Under the pieces are notes generated by a model that was given only the letters and a program-made list of their open reading frames with translations, was not told the DNA's origin and did not search any database. From Blautia wexlerae (GTDB lineage: Bacteria; Bacillota; Clostridia; Lachnospirales; Lachnospiraceae): DNA of 41,536 nucleotides. The stretch's first letter is position 1. Each line of letters opens with the position of its first letter. Below are positions 7,052 through 15,881 of this stretch, piece after piece. The stretch spans positions 1-41,536 of the forward strand of contig NZ_JAAIMY010000027.1 of assembly GCF_013300825.1 (NCBI RefSeq), in the 5' to 3' direction. The translations under genes were made by a program, and so were the position numbers.

Positions 7052-7166
7052 GTACTTTTTATCATTGTATCATTTAGTGCATATTTTGTCTAATCCAATT
7101 TATAGACATATTTTGCGAATTAAGATAAGCTATATATAGCATAACTAAGGAACGTAAACAAAAAGT
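7052..7166. promoter_or_regulatory. shared araC/lacZ control region with inverted motifs
   Basis: The 199-bp gap contains the 12-bp perfect palindrome GCTATATATAGC (7129-7140), a possible lacZ -35 TTGCGA (7113-7118) with TATAGC 16 bp on, and an inverted pair TACTTTTT (7052-7059) / AAAAAGTA (7159-7166). The inverted pair is a plausible regulator site by position; none of these is proved. Confidence 0.35.
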
Positions 7167-7232
7167 AAAGTATAAGGTTTGCTGTAGGAAAACAAAGAAC
7201 AAAAAAGTATATGTATTGGAGGAGAGCTATTT

Positions 7233-10200
7233 ATGATCGTACCACGTTATTATGAAAATCTAAGCGTACTGCACGAAAACACAATGCCAGCCAGAGCCTA
7301 TTATATTCCGGCATCCAGAAGAATGGATAACTTGGTGGAACACAGAGAAGAGTCAGATCGTATGCAGTTATTGAATGGAACTTGGAAATTCCAGTATTTT
7401 AACAGCATCTATGACATTCAGGATTCTTTCTTTGAGAAGAATTATGATACCAAAAATTTTGATGAGATTCAGGTTCCAAGTGTATGGCAGATGGCTGGAT
7501 ATGATACACACCAGTATACAAACATCCGGTATCCATTTCCGTTTGATCCACCATATGTGCCACAGGACATTCCGTGTGGAGCCTATGTACATACTTTTGA
7601 GTACAGTAGAGATGAGAAAGCGCCAAAATCTTTTTTGAACTTTGAAGGAGTAGACAGTTGCTTTTACGTATGGATCAATGGCTCTTACATAGGATACAGC
7701 CAGGTTTCGCATATGACCAGTGAGTTTGATGTTACCGATGTACTTCAGGATGGAACGAATACGGTGGCAGTGTTGGTAATGAAGTGGTGTGATGGTTCCT
7801 ATTTGGAAGATCAGGACAAATTCCGTATGAGTGGTATTTTCCGGGATGTGTACATTTTGAAACGCCCAAAACAGGCAATCAGTAATTATCATATTAAAAC
7901 AAGAATTGAGAATATGCTTGCGAAAGTAGAAATTGAAATGAAATTCTACTCTCCGTTAAATGTAAAAATTTCGATTGAAGATAGAAACGGAGCAGTTGTA
8001 GCACTAGGAAGTATTGCTGAAGAAGGAACAGCTGTATTAGAAATCGCAAGTCCGGAACTTTGGAATACAGAAAATCCATATCTATATAAACTGATTCTTG
8101 AAACAGAGAATGAAGTAATTGTAGATCACATTGCATTAAGAAAGATAGAGATTAAAGACCAGGTTATTTATTTAAATGGACAGAAGATTAAATTCCGTGG
8201 TGTCAATCGACATGATTCTGATCCGGTTACTGGATTTACAATCAATCCGGAACAGATTACAACCGATCTTACGTTAATGAAGCAGCATAATTTTAATGCG
8301 ATCCGTTCCAGCCACTATCCGAACGCACCATTTTTCTATGAAATGTGTGACAAGTATGGATTCATGGTAATAGATGAAGCAGATATTGAAGCTCATGGTC
8401 CATTTATGATCTACAGAAAAGAAGACACTGATTACAATCGGTTCAAACGATGGAATGAGAAGATTGCAGATGATCCGGTATGGGAAGAGGCAATCGTTGA
8501 TCGCGTAAAACTCATGGTGGAACGTGACAAAAACCGTTTCTGTATTGTCATGTGGTCAATGGGAAATGAGAGTGCTTATGGCTGCAACTTTGAAAAAGCA
8601 CTGGAATGGACAAAGAATTTTGATTCAGACCGTATCACACAATATGAGAGTGCAAGATATCGTAATTATGATGAAACATATGATTACAGCAATCTGGATG
8701 TGTACAGCCGGATGTACCCAGCGCTTTCCGAAATTCAGGAATATCTGGATAAAGATGGAAGCAAACCCTTCCTTTTGGTAGAGTACTGTCACAGCATGGG
8801 AAACGGACCTGGAGATTTTGAAGATTACTTCCAGATGATTCAGGATAATGATAAAATGTGCGGCGGCTTTGTCTGGGAATGGTGTGACCATGCGATTGCT
8901 CATGGAACTGCTGAGAATGGAAAGACTATATATGCTTATGGGGGCGACCATGGCGAAGAAATTCATGATGGCAACTTCTGTATGGATGGATTAGTATATC
9001 CGGACAGAACGGTACATACAGGACTTTTGGAATACAAGAATGTTTATCGCCCGGCAAGAGTTATTTCCTATAACAAAGAAAGCGGAGAACTGGTGCTTCA
9101 TAACTACATGGATTTTGATGACTTGAAAGATTATGTGAAGATTAGTTATGAGCTGACACAGGATGGTCTTGTGATCAGCAAAGGCATACTTCCGGAGTTT
9201 TCTGTGGCACCACACGGGGAAGGAAAAACAAACCTGAAGATCAATGTTCCAGAGAATGGGAAGTGTTATTTAAAACTTATTTACCATGTGAAAAAAGAAT
9301 TGCCATTGTTGGATGAAGACCATATTCTTGGATTTGATGAAATTGAGGTAAGTAAAGAGGATACAAAATGTAAACTTGCAGAGAAATGGATACCAAAAAC
9401 AGTAGTGGACTCTGAATTACAGGTAAATGAAAATGATACACAGATTCATATCAAGGGGCGTGAATTTGCTTATACCATAGACAAACGTACTGCACTCTTT
9501 ACAGAGATGAAATTCGCAGGGCGGGAATACTTGAACCATCCGATGGAATTAAATATTTGGAGAGCTCCAACAGATAACGATATGTACATCAAGTCTGAAT
9601 GGAAGAAAGCCCACTATGATAAGGCTTACACAAGAGCCTATACGACAGAGGTTGTGCAGGGAAAACATGGTGTGAAGATTACAAGCCATGCTTCCGTTGT
9701 GGCAGAGACAGTACAGAAGATTCTTGATGTGACGATTACATGGAAAATAGAAGCTGCTGGAAAGATTGATGCAGATATTGCAGTAACAAAAGACGATGAA
9801 TTCCCGGATCTTCCGAGATTTGGTGTGAGGATGTTCCTGGATAAAAAACTTTCAGCTGTAAGATACTTTGGAATGGGACCACAGGAAAGTTATTGTGATA
9901 AACATCAGGCTGCGAGCCACGGTTTGTACCGGGCAGATGTAGGGGATTTACATGAGGACTATATCCGTCCACAGGAAAATGGAAGCCATTATGATTGTGA
10001 ATATGTAGAGCTTAACAACAGCCGATATGGAATTGTGGCATCCGCAGAAAAGGCATTTTCATTCAATGCTTCTTATTATACACAGGAAGAACTTGAGAAG
10101 AAAACGCATAATTATGAATTAATAGAATCAGATAGTGTAGTATTCTGTGTTGACTACGCATTAAATGGCATTGGTTCTAATAGTTGTGGTCCAGTTGTAT

Positions 10201-10271
10201 TGGAGCAGTACCGATTTGATGATGTATTATTCCGGTTCCAGTTTACACTGATACCGTATATAAAGGGATAA
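7233..10271 (+). CDS. lacZ: beta-galactosidase, glycoside hydrolase family 2
   Basis: A 1012-residue LacZ-type enzyme that splits lactose and other terminal beta-galactosides in the cytoplasm. The domains run in family order: jelly-roll sugar-binding domain (ESDRMQLLNGTWKFQYFNSI; FLNFEGVDSCFYVWINGSYI), immunoglobulin-like domains, TIM barrel, and a C-terminal beta-supersandwich (LNIWRAPTDND). The acid/base is Glu446 in WSMGNES and the nucleophile is Glu517 in VEYCHSMGN. GGAGGAG lies 9 nt before the ATG. Length matches the family. It is followed after 166 bp by a GPH symporter in the same direction and preceded by a divergent AraC regulator, making a complete lactose-use locus. Confidence 0.95.
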   Translation: MIVPRYYENLSVLHENTMPARAYYIPASRRMDNLVEHREESDRMQLLNGTWKFQYFNSIYDIQDSFFEKNYDTKNFDEIQVPSVWQMAGYDTHQYTNIRYPFPFDPPYVPQDIPCGAYVHTFEYSRDEKAPKSFLNFEGVDSCFYVWINGSYIGYSQVSHMTSEFDVTDVLQDGTNTVAVLVMKWCDGSYLEDQDKFRMSGIFRDVYILKRPKQAISNYHIKTRIENMLAKVEIEMKFYSPLNVKISIEDRNGAVVALGSIAEEGTAVLEIASPELWNTENPYLYKLILETENEVIVDHIALRKIEIKDQVIYLNGQKIKFRGVNRHDSDPVTGFTINPEQITTDLTLMKQHNFNAIRSSHYPNAPFFYEMCDKYGFMVIDEADIEAHGPFMIYRKEDTDYNRFKRWNEKIADDPVWEEAIVDRVKLMVERDKNRFCIVMWSMGNESAYGCNFEKALEWTKNFDSDRITQYESARYRNYDETYDYSNLDVYSRMYPALSEIQEYLDKDGSKPFLLVEYCHSMGNGPGDFEDYFQMIQDNDKMCGGFVWEWCDHAIAHGTAENGKTIYAYGGDHGEEIHDGNFCMDGLVYPDRTVHTGLLEYKNVYRPARVISYNKESGELVLHNYMDFDDLKDYVKISYELTQDGLVISKGILPEFSVAPHGEGKTNLKINVPENGKCYLKLIYHVKKELPLLDEDHILGFDEIEVSKEDTKCKLAEKWIPKTVVDSELQVNENDTQIHIKGREFAYTIDKRTALFTEMKFAGREYLNHPMELNIWRAPTDNDMYIKSEWKKAHYDKAYTRAYTTEVVQGKHGVKITSHASVVAETVQKILDVTITWKIEAAGKIDADIAVTKDDEFPDLPRFGVRMFLDKKLSAVRYFGMGPQESYCDKHQAASHGLYRADVGDLHEDYIRPQENGSHYDCEYVELNNSRYGIVASAEKAFSFNASYYTQEELEKKTHNYELIESDSVVFCVDYALNGIGSNSCGPVVLEQYRFDDVLFRFQFTLIPYIKG

Positions 10272-10306
10272 TAAAGTTTCATGTAACCCGTAAACAAGGA
10301 AAGAGA

Positions 10307-10349
10307 GTCTGATTGTTATGTAAAGTCCGGATATACAGAGCAATCAGAC
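10307..10349 (+). promoter_or_regulatory. stem-loop between lacZ and symporter
   Basis: GTCTGATTG (10307-10315) and CAATCAGAC (10341-10349) are a perfect 9-bp inverted repeat around a 25-nt loop, with no U-tract after it. It could be an mRNA processing or stability site that sets lacZ/symporter ratios, or a protein-binding site. Nothing else was recognised in the gap. Confidence 0.4.
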
Positions 10350-10437
10350 AAAATCAGAGAAAAAACAGAATTAGATATCATACGGTTAGCCATATTGAGA
10401 TTCTAAGTGCGATGAAGATGAGGAGCAAAGAAATTCG

Positions 10438-11835
10438 ATGGAAGAAAAAAAGTATTTGAAATGGTATAACAAAATTGGATATGGATCAGGCGATATTGCA
10501 GGTAATGTAGTCTATGCGTTCTTGACATCTTTTATGATGGTCTATCTGACGGACTCAGTAGGACTTGCTGCAGGTGTCGTAGGTACCCTGATTGCCCTAT
10601 CAAAACTATTTGATGGTTTTACGGATATATTTTTTGGATCAATGATTGACAAAACACACAGTAAAATGGGAAAAGCGAAACCCTGGATGCTATATGGATA
10701 TATTGGTTGTGCCATTACGCTGGTCTGCTGTTTTGCAATACCAGTCAGCTTGGGAACAACGGCTAAATATGCATGGTTCTTTATTTCTTATACACTGTTA
10801 AATGGTGTGTTTTATACAGCAAACAATATTGCTTATTCAGCACTTACGTCACTGATTACAAAGAACAGCAAAGAGCGTGTACAGATGGGATCTTACCGTT
10901 TTATTTTTGCATTTTCAACAAGTCTTCTGATTCAGGCGGTTACAGTTGGATTTGTAGATAAATGTGGTGGAGATGCTGCGGCATGGAGAACGGTTGCTAT
11001 TATCTATGCAATCATTGGTCTGGTCGTAAATACGATTTCAGCACTTTCTGTTAAGGAACTTCCGGAGGAAGAACTTAATGAAGGAGAAGTAAAGAATGAT
11101 AATGAAAAGTATGGAATGGTACAGGCATTCAAGCTTCTTGTCAAAAACAAATATTACATGATGATTTGTGGAACATATATTTTACAGCAGTTATATGGTG
11201 CCATGATTGGAGCTGGCATTTATTACATGACATGGGTACTGAAAAATAAGAATTTGTTTGGACAATTTGCATGGTCAGTAAATATTCCACTGATCATTGC
11301 CCTGATTTTCACACCGACATTAGTTGGTAAGTGGAAAGGTATGTATAAACTGAACTTAAGAGGTTACGTCTTAGCAGTCATCGGTAGAGCACTTGTTGTT
11401 GTTGCCGGATATATGGGCAGTGTTCCGCTGATGATGGCATTTACAGCTCTTGCAGCCTTAGGTCAGGGACCATGGCAGGGAGATATGAATGCAGTTATCG
11501 CATCTTGCTCTGAATACACTTATCTTACGCAGGGAAAGAGAATTGACGGAACGATGTACTCTTGTACTTCTCTTGGTGTAAAAATCGGTGGAGGTATTGG
11601 AACCGCTGTTGTTGGATGGATGCTTGAGTTCAGTGGATATGTCGGAACAAATGCAACTCAGCCACAGTCTGCACTTGATATGATGCAGTTCATGTATCTT
11701 TGGCTTCCGTTAATCTTTGATGTATTGATTATGTTTGTACTTTCAAGAATGAATGTAGAAGATGCAAATAAAAAACTGAAAGCAGAAAAAAAAATTGCTG
11801 CAGATGAAGTAACAGATGCATCAGACATAAATTAG
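10438..11835 (+). CDS. GPH-family (MelB/LacS-like) sugar:cation symporter
   Basis: A 465-residue, 12-helix transporter. It opens with YNKIGYGSGDIAGNVVYAFL and has DGFTDIFFGSMIDKTHSKMG KAKPWML, the conserved loop of glycoside-pentoside-hexuronide cation symporters, including the paired acidic residues in the DxxTD motif that bind the coupling ion. Helices alternate evenly to the end, and the C-terminus is a short charged tail, without the EIIA domain of LacS. Placed behind lacZ and under the same AraC regulator, it most likely imports lactose or a related galactoside with Na+ or H+. GAGGAGC lies 11 nt before the ATG. A terminator follows at 11850. Substrate is inference from context. Confidence 0.9.
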   Translation: MEEKKYLKWYNKIGYGSGDIAGNVVYAFLTSFMMVYLTDSVGLAAGVVGTLIALSKLFDGFTDIFFGSMIDKTHSKMGKAKPWMLYGYIGCAITLVCCFAIPVSLGTTAKYAWFFISYTLLNGVFYTANNIAYSALTSLITKNSKERVQMGSYRFIFAFSTSLLIQAVTVGFVDKCGGDAAAWRTVAIIYAIIGLVVNTISALSVKELPEEELNEGEVKNDNEKYGMVQAFKLLVKNKYYMMICGTYILQQLYGAMIGAGIYYMTWVLKNKNLFGQFAWSVNIPLIIALIFTPTLVGKWKGMYKLNLRGYVLAVIGRALVVVAGYMGSVPLMMAFTALAALGQGPWQGDMNAVIASCSEYTYLTQGKRIDGTMYSCTSLGVKIGGGIGTAVVGWMLEFSGYVGTNATQPQSALDMMQFMYLWLPLIFDVLIMFVLSRMNVEDANKKLKAEKKIAADEVTDASDIN

Positions 11836-11849
11836 AATTGACAGGAGAA

Positions 11850-11889
11850 AGCGTTGTCTGGTCATTACTCGATGAGACAGTGCTTTTTT
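11850..11889 (+). terminator. terminator of the lactose operon
   Basis: AGCGTTGTCT pairs with AGACAGTGCT (10 bp with two G-U pairs) and is followed by TTTTT. It is 15 nt after the symporter stop. Confidence 0.8.
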
Positions 11890-11921
11890 CTATATATAAA
11901 GTGATTGAACTGTATTTTGAA

Positions 11922-11959
11922 AATAAAAAAGGACCACTTCATTTTTGTGAAATGGCCTT
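11922..11959 (-). terminator. minus-strand terminator behind the Dps-like remnant
   Basis: On the minus strand AAGGCCATTTCA / TGAAGTGGTCCTT form a stem with loop CAAAAA, followed by a run of seven T. It stands downstream of the small minus-strand frame 12000-12077, so a minus transcript seems once to have ended here, back to back with the lactose operon terminator. Confidence 0.6.
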
Positions 11960-11988
11960 AAGAAAATATTCAGTTTTCACAAAATAGT

Positions 11989-12048
11989 CCTTTTAGTATT
12001 TATACATGGTAAGGATGCACAAAATATTCAGTGTAGAATACTAAAAGG
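11989..12048. repeat. 12-bp perfect inverted repeat
   Basis: CCTTTTAGTATT (11989-12000) and AATACTAAAAGG (12037-12048) are perfect inverted copies separated by 36 bp, and AAAATATTCAG occurs twice nearby (11964-11974 and 12021-12031). The right arm lies inside the Dps-like fragment. It may be a scar of the rearrangement that truncated that gene. Confidence 0.4.
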
Positions 12049-12077
12049 TCATTCAGATATTTTTTTAGGTTGCTCAT
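12000..12077 (-). pseudogene. Dps/ferritin-like protein, N-terminal remnant
   Basis: A minus-strand frame of 25 codons starts at 12077, 8 nt after AAAGGAGG, a near-perfect ribosome site. It reads MSNLKKYLNDLLVFYTEYF, then HPYHV and a stop. LNDLLVFYT matches the first helix of Dps-type DNA-protection ferritins (which usually continue KLHNxHWNV). Those proteins are about 150 residues; the rest is absent, and a minus-strand terminator follows 40 bp on. Probably a dps gene reduced by deletion to its translation start, although a tiny expressed peptide cannot be excluded. The match is short. Confidence 0.4.
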
Positions 12078-12186
12078 TTGCAATTCCTCCTTTCCTTATT
12101 TACAAGTTGATTATAAGATAGGTGTAAAAGGATTGCTTGCCAAATCGAAAGAAGATATAGACAAATGTTGCAAAGGGGAGTATTTC

Positions 12187-12987
12187 ATGCAGTTAAAATA
12201 TGTTGACACAAAAGAGGAGATTATAGCAATAAATAGGAAGTCAAAACATATTGAACCACATCTTCATAATGCACTGGAGATCGTTTGTGTAACAAGTGGA
12301 TCATTAGAACTTGGTGTCGGACAGGAACTATACCATATGGAAAAAGGAGATATAGGCTTTGTATTTCCAGATGTTATTCATCACTATCAGGTACTGACAC
12401 CCGGTGTAAATAAAGCGACTTATCTGATTGCATCGCCATTTACGATAGCCAAATTTGCAGATATCATGCAATCCATGGCTCCTGAATATCCAATCATCAA
12501 AGCGGAAAAGGTTGAACCGGAGGTATATAGGGTTATAAATGCAATTTTAGAGACAGAACAGTCGGATATTACTGTTGCACAGGCATATCTTCAAATTGTG
12601 TTGGCACGCTGCATAGGAAAATTAAATTTGGTAGAAAAGAGCAGTGTGGGGAGCAACGATCTTATTTACCAGACAGTTTCCTATATATCAGCAAATTTCA
12701 AGAAGAAGTTTTCGTTGGAAGAGATGGCAAAAGACCTGGGCGTGAGCAAATATGTTTTATCCAGACTCTTTTCCAAGACATTCCATAGAAACTTTAATCA
12801 ATATCTTAACGATGCAAGGCTGAACTATGCATGCCATCGTTTGGAAAATACGAGTGATTCTATTACAAATATTTGTCTGGATAGTGGATTTGAAAGTCAG
12901 AGAACGTTTAACCGAGTATTTAAAGAAAGATATAAAATATCACCAAGTGATTATCGAAGTACTTGTGTGAAAGAAATGTTGTCATAA
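12187..12987 (+). CDS. AraC-family transcriptional regulator with cupin sensor
   Basis: A 266-residue regulator from the ATG at 12187, chosen because GGGGAG lies 9 nt before it. The open frame extends 39 codons further upstream, but without a ribosome site and across the Dps-like fragment. N-terminal cupin: KHIEPHLHNALEIVCVTSGS, then GDIGFVFPDVIHHYQV. C-terminal pair of helix-turn-helix motifs: FSLEEMAKDLGVSKYVLSRL and SITNICLDSGFESQRTFNRV, ending in the family's PSDYR. It lies just after the lactose operon in the same direction. Whether it controls it is unknown. Confidence 0.88.
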   Translation: MQLKYVDTKEEIIAINRKSKHIEPHLHNALEIVCVTSGSLELGVGQELYHMEKGDIGFVFPDVIHHYQVLTPGVNKATYLIASPFTIAKFADIMQSMAPEYPIIKAEKVEPEVYRVINAILETEQSDITVAQAYLQIVLARCIGKLNLVEKSSVGSNDLIYQTVSYISANFKKKFSLEEMAKDLGVSKYVLSRLFSKTFHRNFNQYLNDARLNYACHRLENTSDSITNICLDSGFESQRTFNRVFKERYKISPSDYRSTCVKEMLS

Positions 12988-13074
12988 AAGGTTCTGTTGA
13001 TCGAAATATTTACTTTGATTTTACAGTGCTATGTATTTGATTTCATGTGTGGATGATATAATATAAAAATATTT

Positions 13075-13230
13075 GTAGAAAAAAGAGTTTTATTCTATTA
13101 TGAAAAGAGTAAGGTGTATTCTAAAGAAACAAGAAAGAGAACCGGATTAAATATGCTTGGCTGTCATTCTGTAGAAGCAGTGATGGTTGGAGATCGGATG
13201 GATTATGAAGAATCAGTAGCTGAAATATGA
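13075..13230 (+). pseudogene. HAD-family hydrolase, C-terminal remnant
   Basis: In the frame ending at the TGA 13228-13230 the sequence reads RTGLNMLGCHSVEAVMVGDR MDYEE. The VMVGDRMD block is HAD motif IV of NagD-type phosphatases, which need its aspartates to hold magnesium; these would normally continue TDIxxGxxAG. Only about 25 residues fit the family, and the preceding residues (LFYYEKSKVYSKE) do not. No start codon or ribosome site was found. The rest of the 430-bp gap before the LysR gene (12988-13415) holds only AT-rich sequence with a TATAAT-like box near 13056. Confidence 0.5.
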
Positions 13231-13415
13231 TTTTCTTCGACATATAATTCTTGACTATTACGGTATGCTTGATTGTGCGATAATGAAAGACGAATTCCAT
13301 ATTTTTCTATCCATTTATCATTGCTATGGGATATAGAAATATTAAAGATATAGATGATGTCTGGGATACAATATGATAGAATGGTTACAAGAAAAATTTG
13401 TAGGAATATAAAGAT

Positions 13416-14294
13416 ATGGAATTAAGATTATTACGCTATTTTTTAACAGTAGCAAAAGAACAGAGCTTTACAAAAGCAGCAGAACAATTGCATATTACCC
13501 AGCCAACGCTATCCAGACAAATGGCGGCATTTGAAGAGGACCTGGGAATAACATTATTTATTCGAAACGGGAAGAAAATATCGCTCACTGATGAAGGAAT
13601 TTTATTAAAAAGGCGTGCCTTGGAGATTCTTAATCTTGAGGAAAGGACGCTTGAGGAACTGAAAGGAAAAGAAGAGGTTGTAGAGAGCACGATAACCATT
13701 GGATGCGGTGAATTTGCAGCAGTGGAGACATTGGCGAAGATATGTAAAACATATAAAGAAAAATATCCGCTGGTTCAGATTGTATTGCATACTGCAACAG
13801 CAGATGTAGTGTATGAGATGATGAACAAAGGACTTGTAGATATTGCATTATTCATGGAGCCGGTGGACACCGAAGGGCTGGATTATATCCGGATCACAGA
13901 TTGCGATCACTGGTGTGTCGGAATGCGGCCGGATGATCCGCTGGCAGAAAAAGAGTTTATAAAAAAAGAAGATCTTATTGGAAAGCCCTTGATCCTGCCG
14001 GAAAGAATGAACGTTCAAAGTGAACTTGCCAACTGGTTTGGGAAAGACTTTTCAAAATTACAGATTGCTTTTACGAGTAATCTTGGAACGAATGCCGGAG
14101 TTATGGCAGCAAATGGACTGGGGTATCCAATTTCAATTGAGGGTGCTGCAAAGTATTGGCGAGAGGATATTCTTGTACAGCGAAGAATTTCTCCTGAAAT
14201 CACGACCAGTACGGTGATTGCCTGGCGACGGAATATCCCATATTCTTTGGCAGTCCGTAAAATGATCGAGGAGATTAATGCTTTTCAGGCATAA
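13416..14294 (+). CDS. LysR-family transcriptional regulator
   Basis: A 292-residue LysR regulator. Residues 1-60 are the winged helix-turn-helix (MELRLLRYFLTVAKEQSFTK; AAEQLHITQPTLSRQMAAFE). The rest is the two-lobed substrate-binding-type effector domain (TITIGCGEFAAVETLAKICK; LPERMNVQSE; NLGTNAGVMAANGLGYPIS). It is upstream of, and in the same direction as, a flavodoxin and a carboxymuconolactone decarboxylase-cupin gene, with a strong terminator between, so it may regulate them. The ribosome site is weak (AAAGAT). Confidence 0.9.
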   Translation: MELRLLRYFLTVAKEQSFTKAAEQLHITQPTLSRQMAAFEEDLGITLFIRNGKKISLTDEGILLKRRALEILNLEERTLEELKGKEEVVESTITIGCGEFAAVETLAKICKTYKEKYPLVQIVLHTATADVVYEMMNKGLVDIALFMEPVDTEGLDYIRITDCDHWCVGMRPDDPLAEKEFIKKEDLIGKPLILPERMNVQSELANWFGKDFSKLQIAFTSNLGTNAGVMAANGLGYPISIEGAAKYWREDILVQRRISPEITTSTVIAWRRNIPYSLAVRKMIEEINAFQA

Positions 14295-14343
14295 AACAAA
14301 ATTCAATATAAGCATTAGACATAATGAAGCGATAGAGCTTAAA

Positions 14344-14388
14344 ATAGATGTGTAAGATGAATGTAAATCTTATACATCTATTTTTTTG
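14344..14388 (+). terminator. terminator after the LysR gene
   Basis: ATAGATGTGTAAGAT and ATCTTATACATCTAT form a 15-bp stem with one G-U-type mismatch and an 8-nt loop, followed by TTTTTTT. It separates the lysR transcript from the flavodoxin gene starting 38 nt later. Confidence 0.85.
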
Positions 14389-14425
14389 TTTTGTGAAAAA
14401 TACGTATAGAAAGGGGCTTTTTATT

Positions 14426-14896
14426 ATGAGTAAAAAATTAGTGGCATTTTTCAGTGCAAGCGGAACAACAAAAAAAGTAGCACAGATGATCGCAGAGGAA
14501 GCAAAGGCGGATTTGTTTGAGATTGAGCCGAAAGTTCCATATACAAAGCCTGATCTTGACTGGATGAATAAAAAATCCAGAAGCAGTGTGGAAATGAGTG
14601 ATAAAAAATATAGACCGGCAATTATGAAAAAAGAGATGGATATGAGTTCTTATGACGAGATCCTTCTGGGATTCCCAATCTGGTGGTATGTGGCTCCGAC
14701 AATCATCAATACATTTTTAGAAGCTTACGATTTCAGTGGTAAAAAGATTGTGCTTTTTGCAACATCCGGAGGAAGTGGATTTGGGAACACTGTGAAAGAA
14801 TTGCAGTCATCTGCATCAGACGCAGTTATTACAGAAGGCAGACTGTTAAATTGTGGAACGAAACAGGAAATCACTGAATGGGTAAACTCTTTATAA
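14426..14896 (+). CDS. flavodoxin family protein
   Basis: A 156-residue flavodoxin: the FMN phosphate loop FFSASGTTKKVAQMIAEE at the N-terminus, GFPIWWYVAPTIINTFLEAY at the isoalloxazine-contact loop (paired tryptophans), and FATSGGSGFGNTVKELQ for the second loop. It carries one or two electrons in the cytoplasm. GAAAGGGG lies 11 nt before the ATG at 14426. The frame could extend upstream into the lysR terminator, but that start has no ribosome site. The decarboxylase-cupin gene follows 28 nt later and is probably co-transcribed. Confidence 0.92.
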   Translation: MSKKLVAFFSASGTTKKVAQMIAEEAKADLFEIEPKVPYTKPDLDWMNKKSRSSVEMSDKKYRPAIMKKEMDMSSYDEILLGFPIWWYVAPTIINTFLEAYDFSGKKIVLFATSGGSGFGNTVKELQSSASDAVITEGRLLNCGTKQEITEWVNSL

Positions 14897-14924
14897 ATAA
14901 CAGCGTTATGGAGGTATACAGAAT

Positions 14925-15692
14925 ATGGGAAAAATAGTACAGACAGCAGGGAGAAATACACTTGGTGAATTCGCACCGGAATTTGCACATTTTAACGATG
15001 ATGTACTTTTCGGCGAAAACTGGAATAATCAGGACATCGACGTAAAAACAAGAAGCATTATTACAGTGGTTGCTCTGATGGCTTCCGGAATTACGGATTC
15101 TTCTTTAAGATATCATCTTCAAAATGCAAAAAATCATGGTGTGACACAAAAAGAGATTGCTGCAGTGATCACACATGCCGCATTTTATGCAGGTTGGCCA
15201 AAAGCATGGGCTGTTTTCAATCTTGCAAAGGAAGTGTGGGAAACAGGCGAAGGAGATTTGCCATACGAAGAGGAAGCGATGCGGGCGCATGCAAAAGAGA
15301 TGGTATTTCCAATTGGTGCACCAAACGATGGCTTTGCACAGTATTTTTCGGGCAGGAGTTTTCTTGCACCGATTTCTACTTCTCAGGTTGGAATTTTCAA
15401 TGTGACATTCGAACCAGGATGCAGAAATAACTGGCATATCCATCATGCAAAAAGTGGAGGCGGACAGATTCTGGTATGCGTTGCCGGAAGAGGATATTAT
15501 CAGGTAGAAGGTAAAGAAGCTGTAGAAATGAAGCCAGGCAACTGCATCAATATTCCGGCAGAAGTGAAACACTGGCATGGCGCAGCACCGAATGAATGGT
15601 TTTCACATCTGGCAATAGAAGTTCCGGGCGAAAATGGTTCCAATGAATGGCTTGAACCGGTAAGTGATGAAGAATATAGAAAACTAAAATAG
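14925..15692 (+). CDS. carboxymuconolactone decarboxylase-domain / cupin fusion protein
   Basis: A 255-residue two-domain protein. Residues about 5-110 are a carboxymuconolactone decarboxylase-like all-helical domain (SIITVVALMASGITDSSLRY; ITHAAFYAGWPKAWAVFNLA). The CxxC of AhpD peroxidases is absent, so it is not an AhpD-type reductase. Residues about 145-240 are a cupin with a metal-site pattern (FEPGCRNNWHIHHAKSGGGQ; EVKHWHGAAPNEWFSHLAIE). Such fusions are linked to quinone or aldehyde detoxification next to flavodoxins and LysR regulators in anaerobes, but the substrate is not established. GGAGG lies 9 nt before the ATG. Confidence 0.88.
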   Translation: MGKIVQTAGRNTLGEFAPEFAHFNDDVLFGENWNNQDIDVKTRSIITVVALMASGITDSSLRYHLQNAKNHGVTQKEIAAVITHAAFYAGWPKAWAVFNLAKEVWETGEGDLPYEEEAMRAHAKEMVFPIGAPNDGFAQYFSGRSFLAPISTSQVGIFNVTFEPGCRNNWHIHHAKSGGGQILVCVAGRGYYQVEGKEAVEMKPGNCINIPAEVKHWHGAAPNEWFSHLAIEVPGENGSNEWLEPVSDEEYRKLK

Positions 15693-15789
15693 GAAGGTTG
15701 AAAAAACTATATTTATAAGACGATTTGAAAGTTGTAAAGTGGTGTAAAGATTAATGATCTTTGTATTGGCACTGAAAATATATTTATTT

Positions 15790-15837
15790 CTCCGCGGCTT
15801 TTCTTCCAGGATGGGAGAGTGCCGCGGAGAATTTTTT
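15790..15837 (+). terminator. terminator of the flavodoxin/cupin operon
   Basis: CTCCGCGGC (15790-15798) and GCCGCGGAG (15821-15829) form a 9-bp G+C-rich stem followed by AATTTTTT. It lies between two convergent genes but has a U-tract only in the plus direction. Confidence 0.85.
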
Positions 15838-15881
15838 GCGAAGAAAGAATTGCTATAGCTTTTGTAATTCCGGGAAAACCT

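Noticed and set aside
13021..13070. Promoter with TATAAT near 13056 for the LysR gene
   Set aside because: The best -35 (TTGATT) is only 14 bp away and the LysR start is over 350 bp downstream; not convincing.
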